Shown: positions 42,307-51,026 of the stretch, one piece after another
How positions within the stretch are numbered: the stretch's first letter is position 1
Layout: each line of letters begins with the position of its first letter
Assembly (NCBI RefSeq): GCF_014195505.1
Contig: NZ_JACIBV010000001.1
Coordinates: 2,170,001 to 2,234,000 of the forward strand
Reading direction: 5' to 3'
Length of the DNA: 64,000 bases
DNA from: Nonomuraea dietziae
GTDB taxonomy: Bacteria; Actinomycetota; Actinomycetes; Streptosporangiales; Streptosporangiaceae
Made by a program: the position numbers and the translations under genes
Notes under the pieces: generated by a model
Seen by the model: only the letters and a program-made list of their open reading frames with translations
Told to the model about the DNA's origin: nothing
Databases searched by the model: none

Positions 42307-43001
42307 GCGGCGGCTCTCAGCACGTACCCCACCCCGCGCACGGTGTGGATCAGCCGGGGCTCACCCTCGGCCTCCAGCTTGCGCCGCAGATACATCACGT
42401 AGACGTCCAGCGAGTTGGAGGAGGGCTCGAAGTCGAACCCCCACACCTCCTCGAGGATCTGCTCCCTCGTCAGCACCTGGCGCGGATGGGTGAGCAGCAG
42501 CTCCAGCAGCAGGTACTCGGTCCTGGTCAGGTCGAGCCGCCGCGCGCCCCTGGTCACCTCGCGGGTGGCGGGCTCCATCCGCAGGTCGCCGAAGGCCAGC
42601 GCGCCGCTGTCGGAGCCGCCGCCGCCGAGCGAGCTGCGCCGCAGCAGGGCCCGGACCCTGGCCAGCAGCTCGTCCAGCTCGAAGGGCTTGACGAGATAGT
42701 CGTCGGCGCCCGCGTCGAGCCCCGAGACCCGGTCGCCGACGGCGTCGCGGGCGGTGAGCATGAGGACGGGCACGTGGTTGCCTCCCGCGCGCAGCCTGCG
42801 GCAGGCGGTCAGGCCGTCCAGCCTGGGCATCATGACGTCGAGGAGCACGGCGTCGTAGCCCTCGCGCGCCAGCTCCTCCAGCGCGGCCTGGCCGTCGGAG
42901 ACGGTGGCGACCCGGTAGCCCTCGAACTCGAGGCTCGACTGCAGCGCCTCCCTCAGCGCGGGCTCGTCGTCGACCACCAGCAACCGTGCGCCATCACTCA
43001 T
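42303..43001 (-). CDS. OmpR-family response regulator
   Basis: A 232-residue regulator. The receiver domain has DDEP at the N-terminus, the phosphorylated Asp in AVLLDVMMP near residue 54, LTAR near 82 and the switch Lys in VKPFE near 104. The C-terminal winged helix has [13 protein letters not shown] near 165 and [16 protein letters not shown] near 195. I chose ATG 43001 because TACCGT lies eight bases upstream (leaderless); GTG 43010 would add three residues. It is the first gene of the group that continues into the kinase and glycosyltransferases. Confidence 0.94.
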   Translation of the reverse strand: MSDGARLLVVDDEPALREALQSSLEFEGYRVATVSDGQAALEELAREGYDAVLLDVMMPRLDGLTACRRLRAGGNHVPVLMLTARDAVGDRVSGLDAGADDYLVKPFELDELLARVRALLRRSSLGGGGSDSGALAFGDLRMEPATREVTRGARRLDLTRTEYLLLELLLTHPRQVLTREQILEEVWGFDFEPSSNSLDVYVMYLRRKLEAEGEPRLIHTVRGVGYVLRAAA

Positions 43002-43034
43002 GGTCACCAACGGTAGACCGGCTTCATGAGAACG

Positions 43035-44528
43035 TCATGAAGGTCCGGTCAGAAGTGCCATCGCGGCGTTGTGTCCCGGGATGCCGCTGACGCCTCCTCC
43101 GCGCCGCGCTCCCGCGCCGCACAGCAGGATCCGCGGGTGCTCGGTCTCGACGCCCCACCGGCCCGCCTCGCCGTAGGGCCAGCTGAGGTCCTGGTGGAAG
43201 ATGTGCCCGCCGGGCAGGCCCGCCTCCCGTTCCAGGTCGAAGGGGGTCTTGGCCTCGATGCACGGGGTGCCGTCGGGCGCGAGGAGCAGGCAGTCCTCGA
43301 GGGGCTCGGCCAGGACGGAGTTGATCGACCGCAGCGTCGCCGCCACCGCTTCATCGCGATATTTCGGGAAAAGTCGGGCGGGCATGTGGAGGCCGAAGAG
43401 GGTCATCGTCTCGGCCTTCAGCCCGGGGCCCAGGATCGACGGATCGGTCAGCGAATGGCAGTAGACCTCGGCGGGCGGCACATCGGGAACCTCGCCGGCG
43501 GCCGCCTGCTCGTAGGCGCGGGCCAGCTGGTCGCGTCCCTCGTTGATGTGGAAGGTGCCGCTGAAGGCCTCGCGCGGGTCCACGCTCGCGTCCTTCAGCC
43601 TGGGCAGCCTGCTCAGCACCATGTTGACCTTGAGCTGCGCCCCCTCGGGGACGGCCGGCTCCCGTCCCATCAGGCGGTCCAGTACGGCGGGCGGCAGGTT
43701 GACCAGGACGTGCGAGCCGTTCACCGCGTGCTCGCCCCCGGCGTCGCGGAAGGTCACCTCGCCCGAGGGGTCGATGCCCACGATCTCGGCGCCGGTCCTG
43801 ATCTCGGCCCCCGCCTCCCTGGCCGCCGACTCCAGCGCCTGCGTGACCGCGCCCATCCCGCCGACGGGCACGTTCCAGTCGCCGGTGCCGTCGCCGATCA
43901 CGTGGTAGAGGAAGCACCTGTTGGCCAGCAGATCCTCTGAGGGGTCGGCGAAGGTGCCGATCAGCGCGTCGGTCAGCACCACCCCTCGCACGGTGTCGTC
44001 GGCGAACCTCTCGTCGACCGTCTGCCCGATCGGCCTCTCGAACAGGTCGCGCCACGCCACCTCGTCCTCGACCAGCTCGCGCAGCTCCCATGCGGGGCGC
44101 AGCGGTTCGAGCAGCGTCGGCGCGACGCGCTCGGCCAGGCGCGCGGTCATGCCGTAGAACTCCCGCCAGGCCCGGTAGTCGGACTCGCCGCCGGTGACCT
44201 GGGCGAAGGACGCCCTGGTGCGCTCCTCGTCGGCGTTGTCGACCAGCAGGCCGCCGTTCCCCACGGGGGTGTAGGAGGCGTAGCGGCGGCCGCGCAGCTG
44301 GAGGCGCAGCCTCAGGTCCTTGACGACCTTCGTGGGCAGCAGGCTGACGAGGTAGGAGTAGCGCGAGAGGCGGGCGTCCACGCCGGGGAAGGCCCTGGTG
44401 GAGATGGCCAGGCCACCGACGTGGTCCTGCCGCTCGAGCACGAGCACCCTGCGGCCCGCCCTCGCCAGGTAGGCGGCTGCGACCAGGCCGTTGTGCCCTG
44501 CGCCTGCGATCACGACATCGTACGACAT
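43035..44528 (-). CDS. FAD-dependent oxidoreductase, PYROXD2/phytoene-desaturase-like
   Basis: A 497-residue flavoprotein. The N-terminal Rossmann motif VVIAGAGHNGLVAAAYLARAG and DHVGGLA near residue 38 bind FAD; the C-terminal GAGARRGGGVSGIPGHNAAMA segment completes the site. The AGAGHNGL start and GDWNVPVGGMGAV near 217 match the PYROXD2 group rather than true carotenoid desaturases. No phytoene synthase or other carotenoid genes are nearby. Substrate unknown. It lies between the LysR and response-regulator genes on the same strand. Confidence 0.88.
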   Translation of the reverse strand: MSYDVVIAGAGHNGLVAAAYLARAGRRVLVLERQDHVGGLAISTRAFPGVDARLSRYSYLVSLLPTKVVKDLRLRLQLRGRRYASYTPVGNGGLLVDNADEERTRASFAQVTGGESDYRAWREFYGMTARLAERVAPTLLEPLRPAWELRELVEDEVAWRDLFERPIGQTVDERFADDTVRGVVLTDALIGTFADPSEDLLANRCFLYHVIGDGTGDWNVPVGGMGAVTQALESAAREAGAEIRTGAEIVGIDPSGEVTFRDAGGEHAVNGSHVLVNLPPAVLDRLMGREPAVPEGAQLKVNMVLSRLPRLKDASVDPREAFSGTFHINEGRDQLARAYEQAAAGEVPDVPPAEVYCHSLTDPSILGPGLKAETMTLFGLHMPARLFPKYRDEAVAATLRSINSVLAEPLEDCLLLAPDGTPCIEAKTPFDLEREAGLPGGHIFHQDLSWPYGEAGRWGVETEHPRILLCGAGARRGGGVSGIPGHNAAMALLTGPS

Positions 44529-44561
44529 ACGTCCTATTTGTCCTGGATGGCCGGCGAATCG

Positions 44562-45452
44562 TCAAGGCCGGGAGGCGATCGCCAGCAGCGTCGCGGCCGG
44601 CCCCGTCAGCGTCCTGCCGCGCCGCCAGACCGCGCGCAGGCTGCGCACCAGGTTGAGGCCGGCCAGCGGCACCTCGACCAGCCGTCCTGTGGCCAGCTCC
44701 GCCTCCACCGCGTGCCCGCTCAGCACCGCGGGCGCCGAGCCCGCCTGCGCCGCGCCCTTGACCGCGGAGTTCGACCCCAGCTCCAGCCGGGGGCAGGCCA
44801 CGTGCTGCCCCGCGAAGGCCAGGTCGAGCGTCTCCCTGGTGCCCGACCCCGGCTCGCGCACCACCAGCGGGGTGGCCGCCAGCTCCGCCACTCTCAGCAC
44901 CGTACGGCGGCGCGCCCACGGATGCGCGGGAGCGACCACGACCACCAGCCTGTCGGTGGCCACCACCCTGCTGGCCAGGCCGTCGGGCACCGTCGGCCCC
45001 TCCACGAACCCCAGCTCGACCTTCTCGCCCAGCACCCTGGCCGCCACGTCGGTGGAGTTCATGACGTCGAGACCGACCTGGATGTCGGGCTCGCGTGCCT
45101 GCAGCTCGCCCAGCCAGCGCGGCACCAGGTACTCCGCCACCGTCATGCTGGCCGCGACGTGCAGCTGCGCGGCCTCGCCCTGCCGTACGGCCTCGACGCC
45201 GCGCATCAGCTCGCGGGCGGCGGCCAGCACGTGGGCCGCCCAGCCCGCGACCATCCTGCCCTCCGCGGTGAGCGCCGAGCCGCGCGGCGTGCGCTCGAGC
45301 AGCGGCACGCCGAGGCGGCGTTCGAGGCGGGCGATGCGCTTGCTGGCCGAGGGCTGCGCGATGCCCGCGGCCCTGGCCGCCTGGCCGAGGCTGCCCAGCT
45401 CGCCCACGTCGACCAGGAGCTGCAGGGACTCCAGGTCGGGGAGTTCACTCAT
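44562..45452 (-). CDS. LysR-family regulator divergent from a YeiH-family transporter
   Basis: A 296-residue regulator. Residues 6-65 form the LysR helix-turn-helix (SLGQAARAAGIAQPSASKRIARLERRLG), followed by the co-inducer domain (VVREPGSGTRETLD near 190). The same layout, a LysR gene divergent from yeiH, exists in enterobacteria as yeiE/yeiH, so this is probably the local regulator of the transporter. A 17-base palindrome covers its own ATG. The effector is unknown. Confidence 0.92.
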   Translation of the reverse strand: MSELPDLESLQLLVDVGELGSLGQAARAAGIAQPSASKRIARLERRLGVPLLERTPRGSALTAEGRMVAGWAAHVLAAARELMRGVEAVRQGEAAQLHVAASMTVAEYLVPRWLGELQAREPDIQVGLDVMNSTDVAARVLGEKVELGFVEGPTVPDGLASRVVATDRLVVVVAPAHPWARRRTVLRVAELAATPLVVREPGSGTRETLDLAFAGQHVACPRLELGSNSAVKGAAQAGSAPAVLSGHAVEAELATGRLVEVPLAGLNLVRSLRAVWRRGRTLTGPAATLLAIASRP

Positions 45453-45466
45453 AGCCTCAGGCTATG
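45450..45466. promoter_or_regulatory. Palindrome over the LysR start codon
   Basis: CATAGCC (45450-45456), TCA and GGCTATG (45460-45466) form a perfect 7-3-7 inverted repeat that includes the LysR start codon (45450-45452). It lies 57 bases before the transporter ATG. A LysR protein bound here would repress its own gene and could activate the transporter. Confidence 0.65.
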
Positions 45467-45522
45467 ACCTCCCAGGCAAGATCGGTCTACTGGCCGTCTC
45501 CACGGGGCCGAACACTGGGACC

Positions 45523-46524
45523 ATGACCCTCACCGCCGGCGCTCCCCCCGCCGCAGGACGGCTCCTGCCTGGTCTCGCCCTCACCGCCGCCGCGGTGGCC
45601 GTCGCCCTGGTGGTCAACAGGCTGGTGCCCATGCTCAGCCCCGCGGTCGTCGCCGTGGCGCTGGGTGCCGCCCTCGCCAACACCGCGGGGATCGGCGCTT
45701 CGGTCGCGCCCGGCGTCAGGTTCGTCTCCCGCACGGTGCTGCGGACCGCGATCGTCCTGCTGGGCCTGCAGATCGCGCTGCCCGACGTGCTGGCGCTCGG
45801 CTGGCAGCCCATCGCCGTCATCGCGCTGGCCACGGGGCTGACCTTCACGATCACCCCGCTGATCGGCCGGCGCCTCGGCCTGTCCCCCGGCACCTCGCTG
45901 CTGGTCGCCACGGGCGTGTCCATCTGCGGCGCGGCGGCCGTGGCGGGGATGCACGAGGCCACGGGCGGCGAGGGCGGCGTCAGCGACGACGACGACGCGG
46001 CCGGCGCGCTGAGCGTGGTGGTGCTGTACGGCACGGCGCTGATCGTGCTGTTGCCCCTCACCGCGTCGTGGCTGGGCCTGTCGGCGCGGCAGCTCGGTGT
46101 GTGGACGGGCGCCTCGGTGCACGAGGTCGCCCAGGTGGCGGCGATCGGGGCGGCCACGGGCGGCGCCGTCCTCGCGGTCGCGGTCACGGTGAAGCTGGCC
46201 AGGGTGGTGCTGCTGGCCCCGCTCGTCGCGCTGACCACGCTGCGCACGGGCCTGTCCCGCCGGCGCTCGGCCCCGCTGGTCCCGCTCTTCGTGCTCGGGT
46301 TCCTGCTCATGGTGGCCGTACGGAGCACCGGCCTGGTGCCGCACGCCGTCACCGACGTGGCGCCCAGGATCAGCGGCCTGCTGCTCGCCGCCGCGCTGTT
46401 CGGCCTGGGCACCGGCATCGACGCCCGCAAACTCCTCAGGGGCGGCAGGGCGCTGCTGCTCGGCGCGATCTCCACGGCGCTGATCGGCGCGATCTCCCTC
46501 GCCCTCGTGGCACTGTTCGTCTGA
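45523..46524 (+). CDS. YeiH-family (UPF0324) putative transporter
   Basis: A 333-residue membrane protein with about ten hydrophobic segments. Family motifs are VRFVSRTVLRTAIVLLGLQIAL near residue 70-90, TGVSICGAAAVAGMHEA near 130 and GASVHEVAQVAAIG near 195-208; FGLGTGIDARKL near 300 is also conserved. The family is annotated as sulfate or sulfite-related exporters, but few members are proven. The segment GGEGGVSDDDDAAGA near 150 is an acidic loop. The LysR divergence supports regulated expression. Confidence 0.88.
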   Translation: MTLTAGAPPAAGRLLPGLALTAAAVAVALVVNRLVPMLSPAVVAVALGAALANTAGIGASVAPGVRFVSRTVLRTAIVLLGLQIALPDVLALGWQPIAVIALATGLTFTITPLIGRRLGLSPGTSLLVATGVSICGAAAVAGMHEATGGEGGVSDDDDAAGALSVVVLYGTALIVLLPLTASWLGLSARQLGVWTGASVHEVAQVAAIGAATGGAVLAVAVTVKLARVVLLAPLVALTTLRTGLSRRRSAPLVPLFVLGFLLMVAVRSTGLVPHAVTDVAPRISGLLLAAALFGLGTGIDARKLLRGGRALLLGAISTALIGAISLALVALFV

Positions 46525-46545
46525 CCTTGGGTAACCTGCTCCTTT

Positions 46546-46576
46546 TGGAACAATCCCCGGCCATTGCCCCGTTCCA
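46546..46576. promoter_or_regulatory. Inverted repeat upstream of psuG
   Basis: TGGAAC (46546-46551) and GTTCCA (46571-46576) are perfect inverted repeats 19 bases apart, between the transporter stop and the psuG start. They could be an operator or part of an RNA hairpin. No regulator gene for psuG is adjacent on this strand. Confidence 0.4.
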
Positions 46577-46619
46577 GAAGAGACCAGCGCCGGCACGTCC
46601 AAGGAGCTCGAACCACCTC

Positions 46620-47546
46620 ATGCCCAGCACCACTGACCCCGCCCTCCGCCCGTCCGCCGAGGTCGCCGAGGCGCTCGCCTCGGGCGCTCCCGTCGTGGCC
46701 CTCGAGTCCACGATCATCTCTCACGGGCTGCCGCAGCCGCGGAACCTGGAGGTCGCCAGGGAGCTGGAGGAGATCGTCCGCAAGGCGGGCGCGGTTCCCG
46801 CCACCATCGCCGTGCTGGACGGTGTGGCCAGGATCGGCCTGGACGAGGTCGAGCTGGTGCGCATCGCGACCGAGCCTGGCCTTCGTAAGCTGGGCCAGCG
46901 CGACCTGCCCGTCGCCGCCGCCCTCGAGGCCAGCGGCGCCACCACCGTCTCGGCGACCTCGTTCCTCGCCGCCCGCGCGGGCATCCGCGTCTTCGCCACC
47001 GGCGGCCTCGGCGGCGTGCACCGGGGCTGGACCGAGGAGCAGGACGAGTCCGCCGACCTCGACACGCTGGCCCGCACCCGCATCACCGTCGTCTGCGCGG
47101 GCGTGAAGTCGATCCTCGACGTGCCCGCCACGCTGCAGCGCCTGGAGACCCGCGGCGTCACCATCGCGGGGCTGCGCACCGACACCTTCCCCGGCTTCTA
47201 CCTGCACAGCTCCGGAGAGCCGATCGACTGGCGGATCGAGTCGCCCGAGCAGGCCGCCGCCATCATGCGCGGCCAGGACGCCCTGGGCGGCCCTGAGACC
47301 GCGCTGATCATCGCCAATCCGGTGCCCGTCGCCGAGCAGCTCGACCCCGCCCTGCACGACCGCGTGCTGGCCGAGGCGCTGGCCGCCGCCGAGCGCGAGG
47401 GCGTCACGGGGCAGGCCATCACCCCGTTCCTGCTGTCGTACCTCGTGCGCGGCACCGACGGCGCCTCCCTCGAGGCCAACCTGGCCGCCGTCCGCGGCAA
47501 CGTCCGCGTCGCCAGCGACATCGCGGTCGCGTGGTCCGGGAGATGA
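46620..47546 (+). CDS. psuG: Pseudouridine-5'-phosphate glycosidase
   Basis: A 308-residue enzyme that splits pseudouridine 5'-phosphate into uracil and ribose 5-phosphate. Diagnostic segments are VVALESTIISHGLPQPRNLE near residue 24, GAVPATIAVLDG near 58, RDLPVAAALEASGATTVSATSFLA near 95 (Lys/Asp site region), FATGGLGGVHRG near 128 and VVCAGVKSILD near 157. AAGGAG lies 13 bases upstream of ATG 46620. The stop overlaps the kinase start, so the two steps of pseudouridine breakdown are coupled. Confidence 0.96.
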   Translation: MPSTTDPALRPSAEVAEALASGAPVVALESTIISHGLPQPRNLEVARELEEIVRKAGAVPATIAVLDGVARIGLDEVELVRIATEPGLRKLGQRDLPVAAALEASGATTVSATSFLAARAGIRVFATGGLGGVHRGWTEEQDESADLDTLARTRITVVCAGVKSILDVPATLQRLETRGVTIAGLRTDTFPGFYLHSSGEPIDWRIESPEQAAAIMRGQDALGGPETALIIANPVPVAEQLDPALHDRVLAEALAAAEREGVTGQAITPFLLSYLVRGTDGASLEANLAAVRGNVRVASDIAVAWSGR

Positions 47547-48469
47547 GCGCAGGGCTCCTGGTGATCGGCGACGTCGTCACGGACGTCGTCGCCCTCCACG
47601 GCGCGCCCGTGAGCACCGGCACCGACACCGCGGCCGACATCGTGCTGCGTCCGGGCGGCTCGGGGGCGAACACCGCCTCGTGGGCCGCCCACCTGGGCGC
47701 CGACGTCCGTCTGCTCACCAGGGTCGGCTTCGACACCGGCGAATGGCACACCGCCGAGCTGACCAAGGCGGGCGTGCGCCCGCACGCCCGCGTCGACCCC
47801 GACCACCCGACCGCCGTGGTCATCGCGATGGTCGACGTCACCGGCGAGCGCTCCATGCTCACCAACAGGGGCGCGGGCGGCCGCATCTCCGCCGACGACT
47901 GGTCGCCCGACCTGCTGGACGGCGTGCGCCACCTCCACCTGTCCGGCTACACGCTGTTCGCCGAGCCCGGTCTCCAGCTGGCCAGGCTGGCGATGGCCGC
48001 CGCCTCGTCGCTCGGCCTGACGATCAGCGTGGACCCGGCCTCGACCGGCTTCCTGCGCGACTTCGGCGTCGAACGCTTCCTGACCGAGACCGCGCCCGCC
48101 GGCCTGATCATTCCCAACAGGGACGAGGCGCTCCTGCTGACCGGCGCCGCCACCCCGCAGGCCGCCGCCTCGGCCCTCAGCCTCAGGTACGGCACGGCGG
48201 TGGTGAAGCTCGGCGCGGAGGGCGCGATCCTCGCCACGGAGGGACGCGTAACCGCCGCCACCGCGGGCAGAGAGCGCGACGTGATCGACTCCACCGGCGC
48301 AGGCGACGCCTTCGCGGCGGGTTTTCTCACCGCGAGACTCAGGGGCGGCTCTGACCTGGCATCTCTCGAGGCGGGGTGCTCGGCGGGAGCCGACGCGGTG
48401 GCCATCGTGGGGGGACGCCCACGGTACGGTTTGGGTTCCAATCGTCTTTACCCTATTCACACCGATTGA
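47543..48469 (+). CDS. psuK: PfkB-family kinase, probable pseudouridine kinase
   Basis: A 308-residue ribokinase-fold enzyme. GGSGANTASWAAHLGA near residue 33 is the PfkB substrate-site signature and DSTGAGDAFAAGFL near 247 holds the catalytic Asp and anion hole. It starts at ATG 47543 overlapping the psuG stop. Linkage to psuG makes phosphorylation of pseudouridine to its 5'-phosphate the likely reaction. Other nucleoside or sugar substrates are possible by sequence alone. Confidence 0.88.
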   Translation: MSAGLLVIGDVVTDVVALHGAPVSTGTDTAADIVLRPGGSGANTASWAAHLGADVRLLTRVGFDTGEWHTAELTKAGVRPHARVDPDHPTAVVIAMVDVTGERSMLTNRGAGGRISADDWSPDLLDGVRHLHLSGYTLFAEPGLQLARLAMAAASSLGLTISVDPASTGFLRDFGVERFLTETAPAGLIIPNRDEALLLTGAATPQAAASALSLRYGTAVVKLGAEGAILATEGRVTAATAGRERDVIDSTGAGDAFAAGFLTARLRGGSDLASLEAGCSAGADAVAIVGGRPRYGLGSNRLYPIHTD

Positions 48470-48537
48470 TAGCTTGCGGCGTAGGCTGCACCATTAGCCA
48501 CACGCGTCACAACTTTTGGGGAGGATGCGGTCCGCCG

Positions 48538-51009
48538 ATGGACGTCGAGTCATCGATCTGCCTGAGCGACCTGGTCCCTGCGCTGCGCTGGAGCCGTCCT
48601 CAGCAGGTCGCCGAAGCCCTGGCCGACCCTCGACTCCCCGCCGGCTGGTGGGGTTCGCTCTCGCTGTCGCGAGCCCTCGGCACCACCGGTGTCGAGTGGA
48701 TGTGCGAACGGCTCGCGCGGCTCGCGGCCTCCCGCTGGGACCACCTGCCGCTGGCCGACGTGCTGCCCGCGCTGCACGTGCACCAGGTGGACCCGTCCCT
48801 GCCCGGCTGGCCCGAACCCGCCCGCACGGTGATCACCGGGCTGGGCGGATGGCGGGTGCTCCGCCGGCTCAGCACGGGCGACCTCGGCGCGCCGTCCTCC
48901 TCCGCCTCGACCGAGGTCGTGGTGGGCTCGGTGTTCAGGGAGGTCCTCGGGCGCATCCCCGCGACGTCGGAGGCCCCAGCCGTACGTCCGGCGGGAGCGC
49001 TCCCCCAGCGTCCCGCCAACGTCCCCGCCCAGGGGGCGCCTTCGGGCGGGTTCTTCTCGCCCCAGCAGGCCGGCGGTCAGGGGACTCCGTCCCATCCCGG
49101 CGCGGCCCATCCCGGCGCGTCCGGTCTCGGCTCTCCCGTGCAGGGGCCCGCCGCGGCGGGCCCGTCCGGCCCTTCGGCTCCCGGCTCGGCCACGCCGGAC
49201 GCTCCCGGAGTCTCCCGTCCCGGCTCACAGGCTCCCGGGGCCGGCGCTCCTGGCCAGCCCGCGTCTCAGGGCCAGGACCAGGGCGCGCCCCTGCCGCAGC
49301 GGCCCGGCGGCCCCGCCTCCACCGGCTCGTTCCCGGGCCAGCCCGGCGGCGGCCCATCGACAGGACCCTTCCCGAACCAGCCTGGCGCCCCCGGCGCGGG
49401 CCCCTCGACCGGCTCGTTCCCGAGTCAGCCCGCGGTAGGTCCTTCGACCGGCTCGTTCCCGAGTCAACCCGCCGTCGGTCCCTCCACCGGCTCCTTCCCG
49501 AGTCAACCCGCCGTCGGTCCCTCCACCGGCTCCTTCCCGAGTCAACCCGCCGTCGGTCCCTCCACCGGCTCCTTCCCGAGCCGGCCCGCGGTGGGTCCTT
49601 CGACCGGCTCCTTCCCGAGCCAGCCCGGTGGCGGGCCTTCCACCGGGTCCTTTCCCGCCGTGGGCCCCTCAAGCGGAGCCTTCCCCGGTCAGGCCGGGCA
49701 GCCAGGGCCAGGGTCCAACGGCTCGCACCCGGGCCAGCCGGGCTCGCAGGGCCAGGCCGGCTCGCAGGCCGGTCCCGGCGCGAAGCAGGCGCCGGGCCAG
49801 CCCGGACAACCCGGTCAGCCGCATCCTGGTCAGACGGGTCAGCCGGGCCAGGTCTCGCCTTTCGCGCCGCCGTCCCCCAGCTCCTACGCGCCACCCACTT
49901 TCGCCGCGCCACCCATCGCGGAGACGCCTGACGACGACTACCCCATGGTGCGCGTCGTCGACGGGCTGTTCCGCTCCTTCGACCGGCTCGAGCTGGCCGT
50001 CGCGGTCAATCGCCTGTTCGCCGCCGAGCCCGACACCCTGCGCACCCTCGCCCACAAACTCCTGGTCGACAGGGACGTGCTGTCCCAGGCCCAGCGCACC
50101 GCCGAGGAGCGCGTGCTGCACTGGCTGCGCTCCTCCGAGTCCGCGCCGGTGACCGGCCACATGTTCCGTCTCACCGAGTGGCTCGGCACCGCCGCCACCG
50201 AGGACCAGCTCATCGGCGCCGACCCTGCCCACCCCGTCATCGTGCCCACCCTGCGCAGCCCGCTGTGGCGGGTGCTCGTCACGCTCATGCCCGACCGTCG
50301 TCTGCAGGACGGCTGGCTCGTCGTGGGCGACCTGACAGGACTGCAGGCGCGCACCAGGCAACTGCTCGCGGCCCATCCCGCCGACGCCGACGTCGAGGAG
50401 CTGCTGGCCGAGCTCGGCATCAGGCGGCACTCGGCCAAGGCCTGGCTCGACGCGCTGCCCGCCGAGGCGCCCTCCGACGGGCCCAGCGCGCAGCCGGCCG
50501 TCCAGCAGCCGCTGCCACGCCGTACGCCCGGGGCCAACGGCCACCACCACAGAGGCGGACAGCCCGTGCCGCCCGCGCCGCCGCAGCAGATCGACCCCAG
50601 CGCGGCGCTGGCCACGCTGTCGGCGCTGTCAGGCGGACGCTCTCCCCTGCTCGCCGGCTCCTCCGCGCCGCCGCCTCTGCTGGCGGGCGCGCCCTCCACG
50701 CCGCCGCCCCCGCCGCCGAGCCCGACCTCCGATCCGCGCCGGTGGCAGCGCATCGACGTCACGCCCGAGCACCTGCGCGGCGCGCCCGTGGCGGTTCCCG
50801 AGGGGTATGCCGCCCAGCTCGGGATGCGCCCCGGCACCCTGCTGTCGGTGACGGGGCCGGGTGACAACGCGGTGGTGCTCGTCTGGCGCGACCAGCAGCC
50901 GGTCTTCGACTCGTTGCAGCCCGTGCTGATGCGCCTGAACGCCAGGCCCGGCGACCAGGTGTACGTCACGGTCGACGGCTACCGCCTCGACGCCCAGCTC
51001 ACCAGCTGA
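48538..51009 (+). CDS. Large repeat-bearing protein of unknown function with a possible sigma-region-4-like domain
   Basis: An 823-residue protein. Residues 1-145 are a globular Trp/Leu-rich domain (LVPALRWSRPQQVAEAL). Residues 150-455 are low complexity (Gly, Pro, Ser, Gln) and include a 13-residue GPSTGSFPSQPAV tandem repeat at 288-365. Residues 462-643 are a second conserved domain; its first part (FDRLELAVAVNRLFA, TLRTLAHKLLV, AEERVLHWL) resembles the helical order of sigma factor region 4. A Pro-rich linker leads to a C-terminal domain at 731-823 (LGMRPGTLLSV, RPGDQVYVTVDGY). There is no signal peptide or membrane helix. ATG 48538 follows GGGGAGG at 17 bases and is the best start. I do not recognise the family. 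Confidence 0.8.
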   Translation: MDVESSICLSDLVPALRWSRPQQVAEALADPRLPAGWWGSLSLSRALGTTGVEWMCERLARLAASRWDHLPLADVLPALHVHQVDPSLPGWPEPARTVITGLGGWRVLRRLSTGDLGAPSSSASTEVVVGSVFREVLGRIPATSEAPAVRPAGALPQRPANVPAQGAPSGGFFSPQQAGGQGTPSHPGAAHPGASGLGSPVQGPAAAGPSGPSAPGSATPDAPGVSRPGSQAPGAGAPGQPASQGQDQGAPLPQRPGGPASTGSFPGQPGGGPSTGPFPNQPGAPGAGPSTGSFPSQPAVGPSTGSFPSQPAVGPSTGSFPSQPAVGPSTGSFPSQPAVGPSTGSFPSRPAVGPSTGSFPSQPGGGPSTGSFPAVGPSSGAFPGQAGQPGPGSNGSHPGQPGSQGQAGSQAGPGAKQAPGQPGQPGQPHPGQTGQPGQVSPFAPPSPSSYAPPTFAAPPIAETPDDDYPMVRVVDGLFRSFDRLELAVAVNRLFAAEPDTLRTLAHKLLVDRDVLSQAQRTAEERVLHWLRSSESAPVTGHMFRLTEWLGTAATEDQLIGADPAHPVIVPTLRSPLWRVLVTLMPDRRLQDGWLVVGDLTGLQARTRQLLAAHPADADVEELLAELGIRRHSAKAWLDALPAEAPSDGPSAQPAVQQPLPRRTPGANGHHHRGGQPVPPAPPQQIDPSAALATLSALSGGRSPLLAGSSAPPPLLAGAPSTPPPPPPSPTSDPRRWQRIDVTPEHLRGAPVAVPEGYAAQLGMRPGTLLSVTGPGDNAVVLVWRDQQPVFDSLQPVLMRLNARPGDQVYVTVDGYRLDAQLTS
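49399..49632 (+). repeat. In-frame 39-bp tandem repeat array
   Basis: Six consecutive 39-base units (starts 49399, 49438, 49477, 49516, 49555, 49594) encode GPSTGSFPSQPAV with small changes, and a partial seventh follows. Units 3 and 4 are nearly identical at DNA level, pointing to recent slippage or unequal exchange. The array keeps the reading frame, so copy number can vary without breaking the gene. Confidence 0.92.
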
Positions 51010-51026
51010 CCCTCCCCCCGCCGACG

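Noticed and set aside
43035..44528. Carotenoid biosynthesis cluster marked by a phytoene desaturase
   Set aside because: The protein fits PYROXD2 better, and no phytoene synthase, cyclase or geranylgeranyl synthase is adjacent.
49399..49632. CRISPR-like array
   Set aside because: Units are contiguous 39-base coding repeats with no spacers and stay in frame with the protein.
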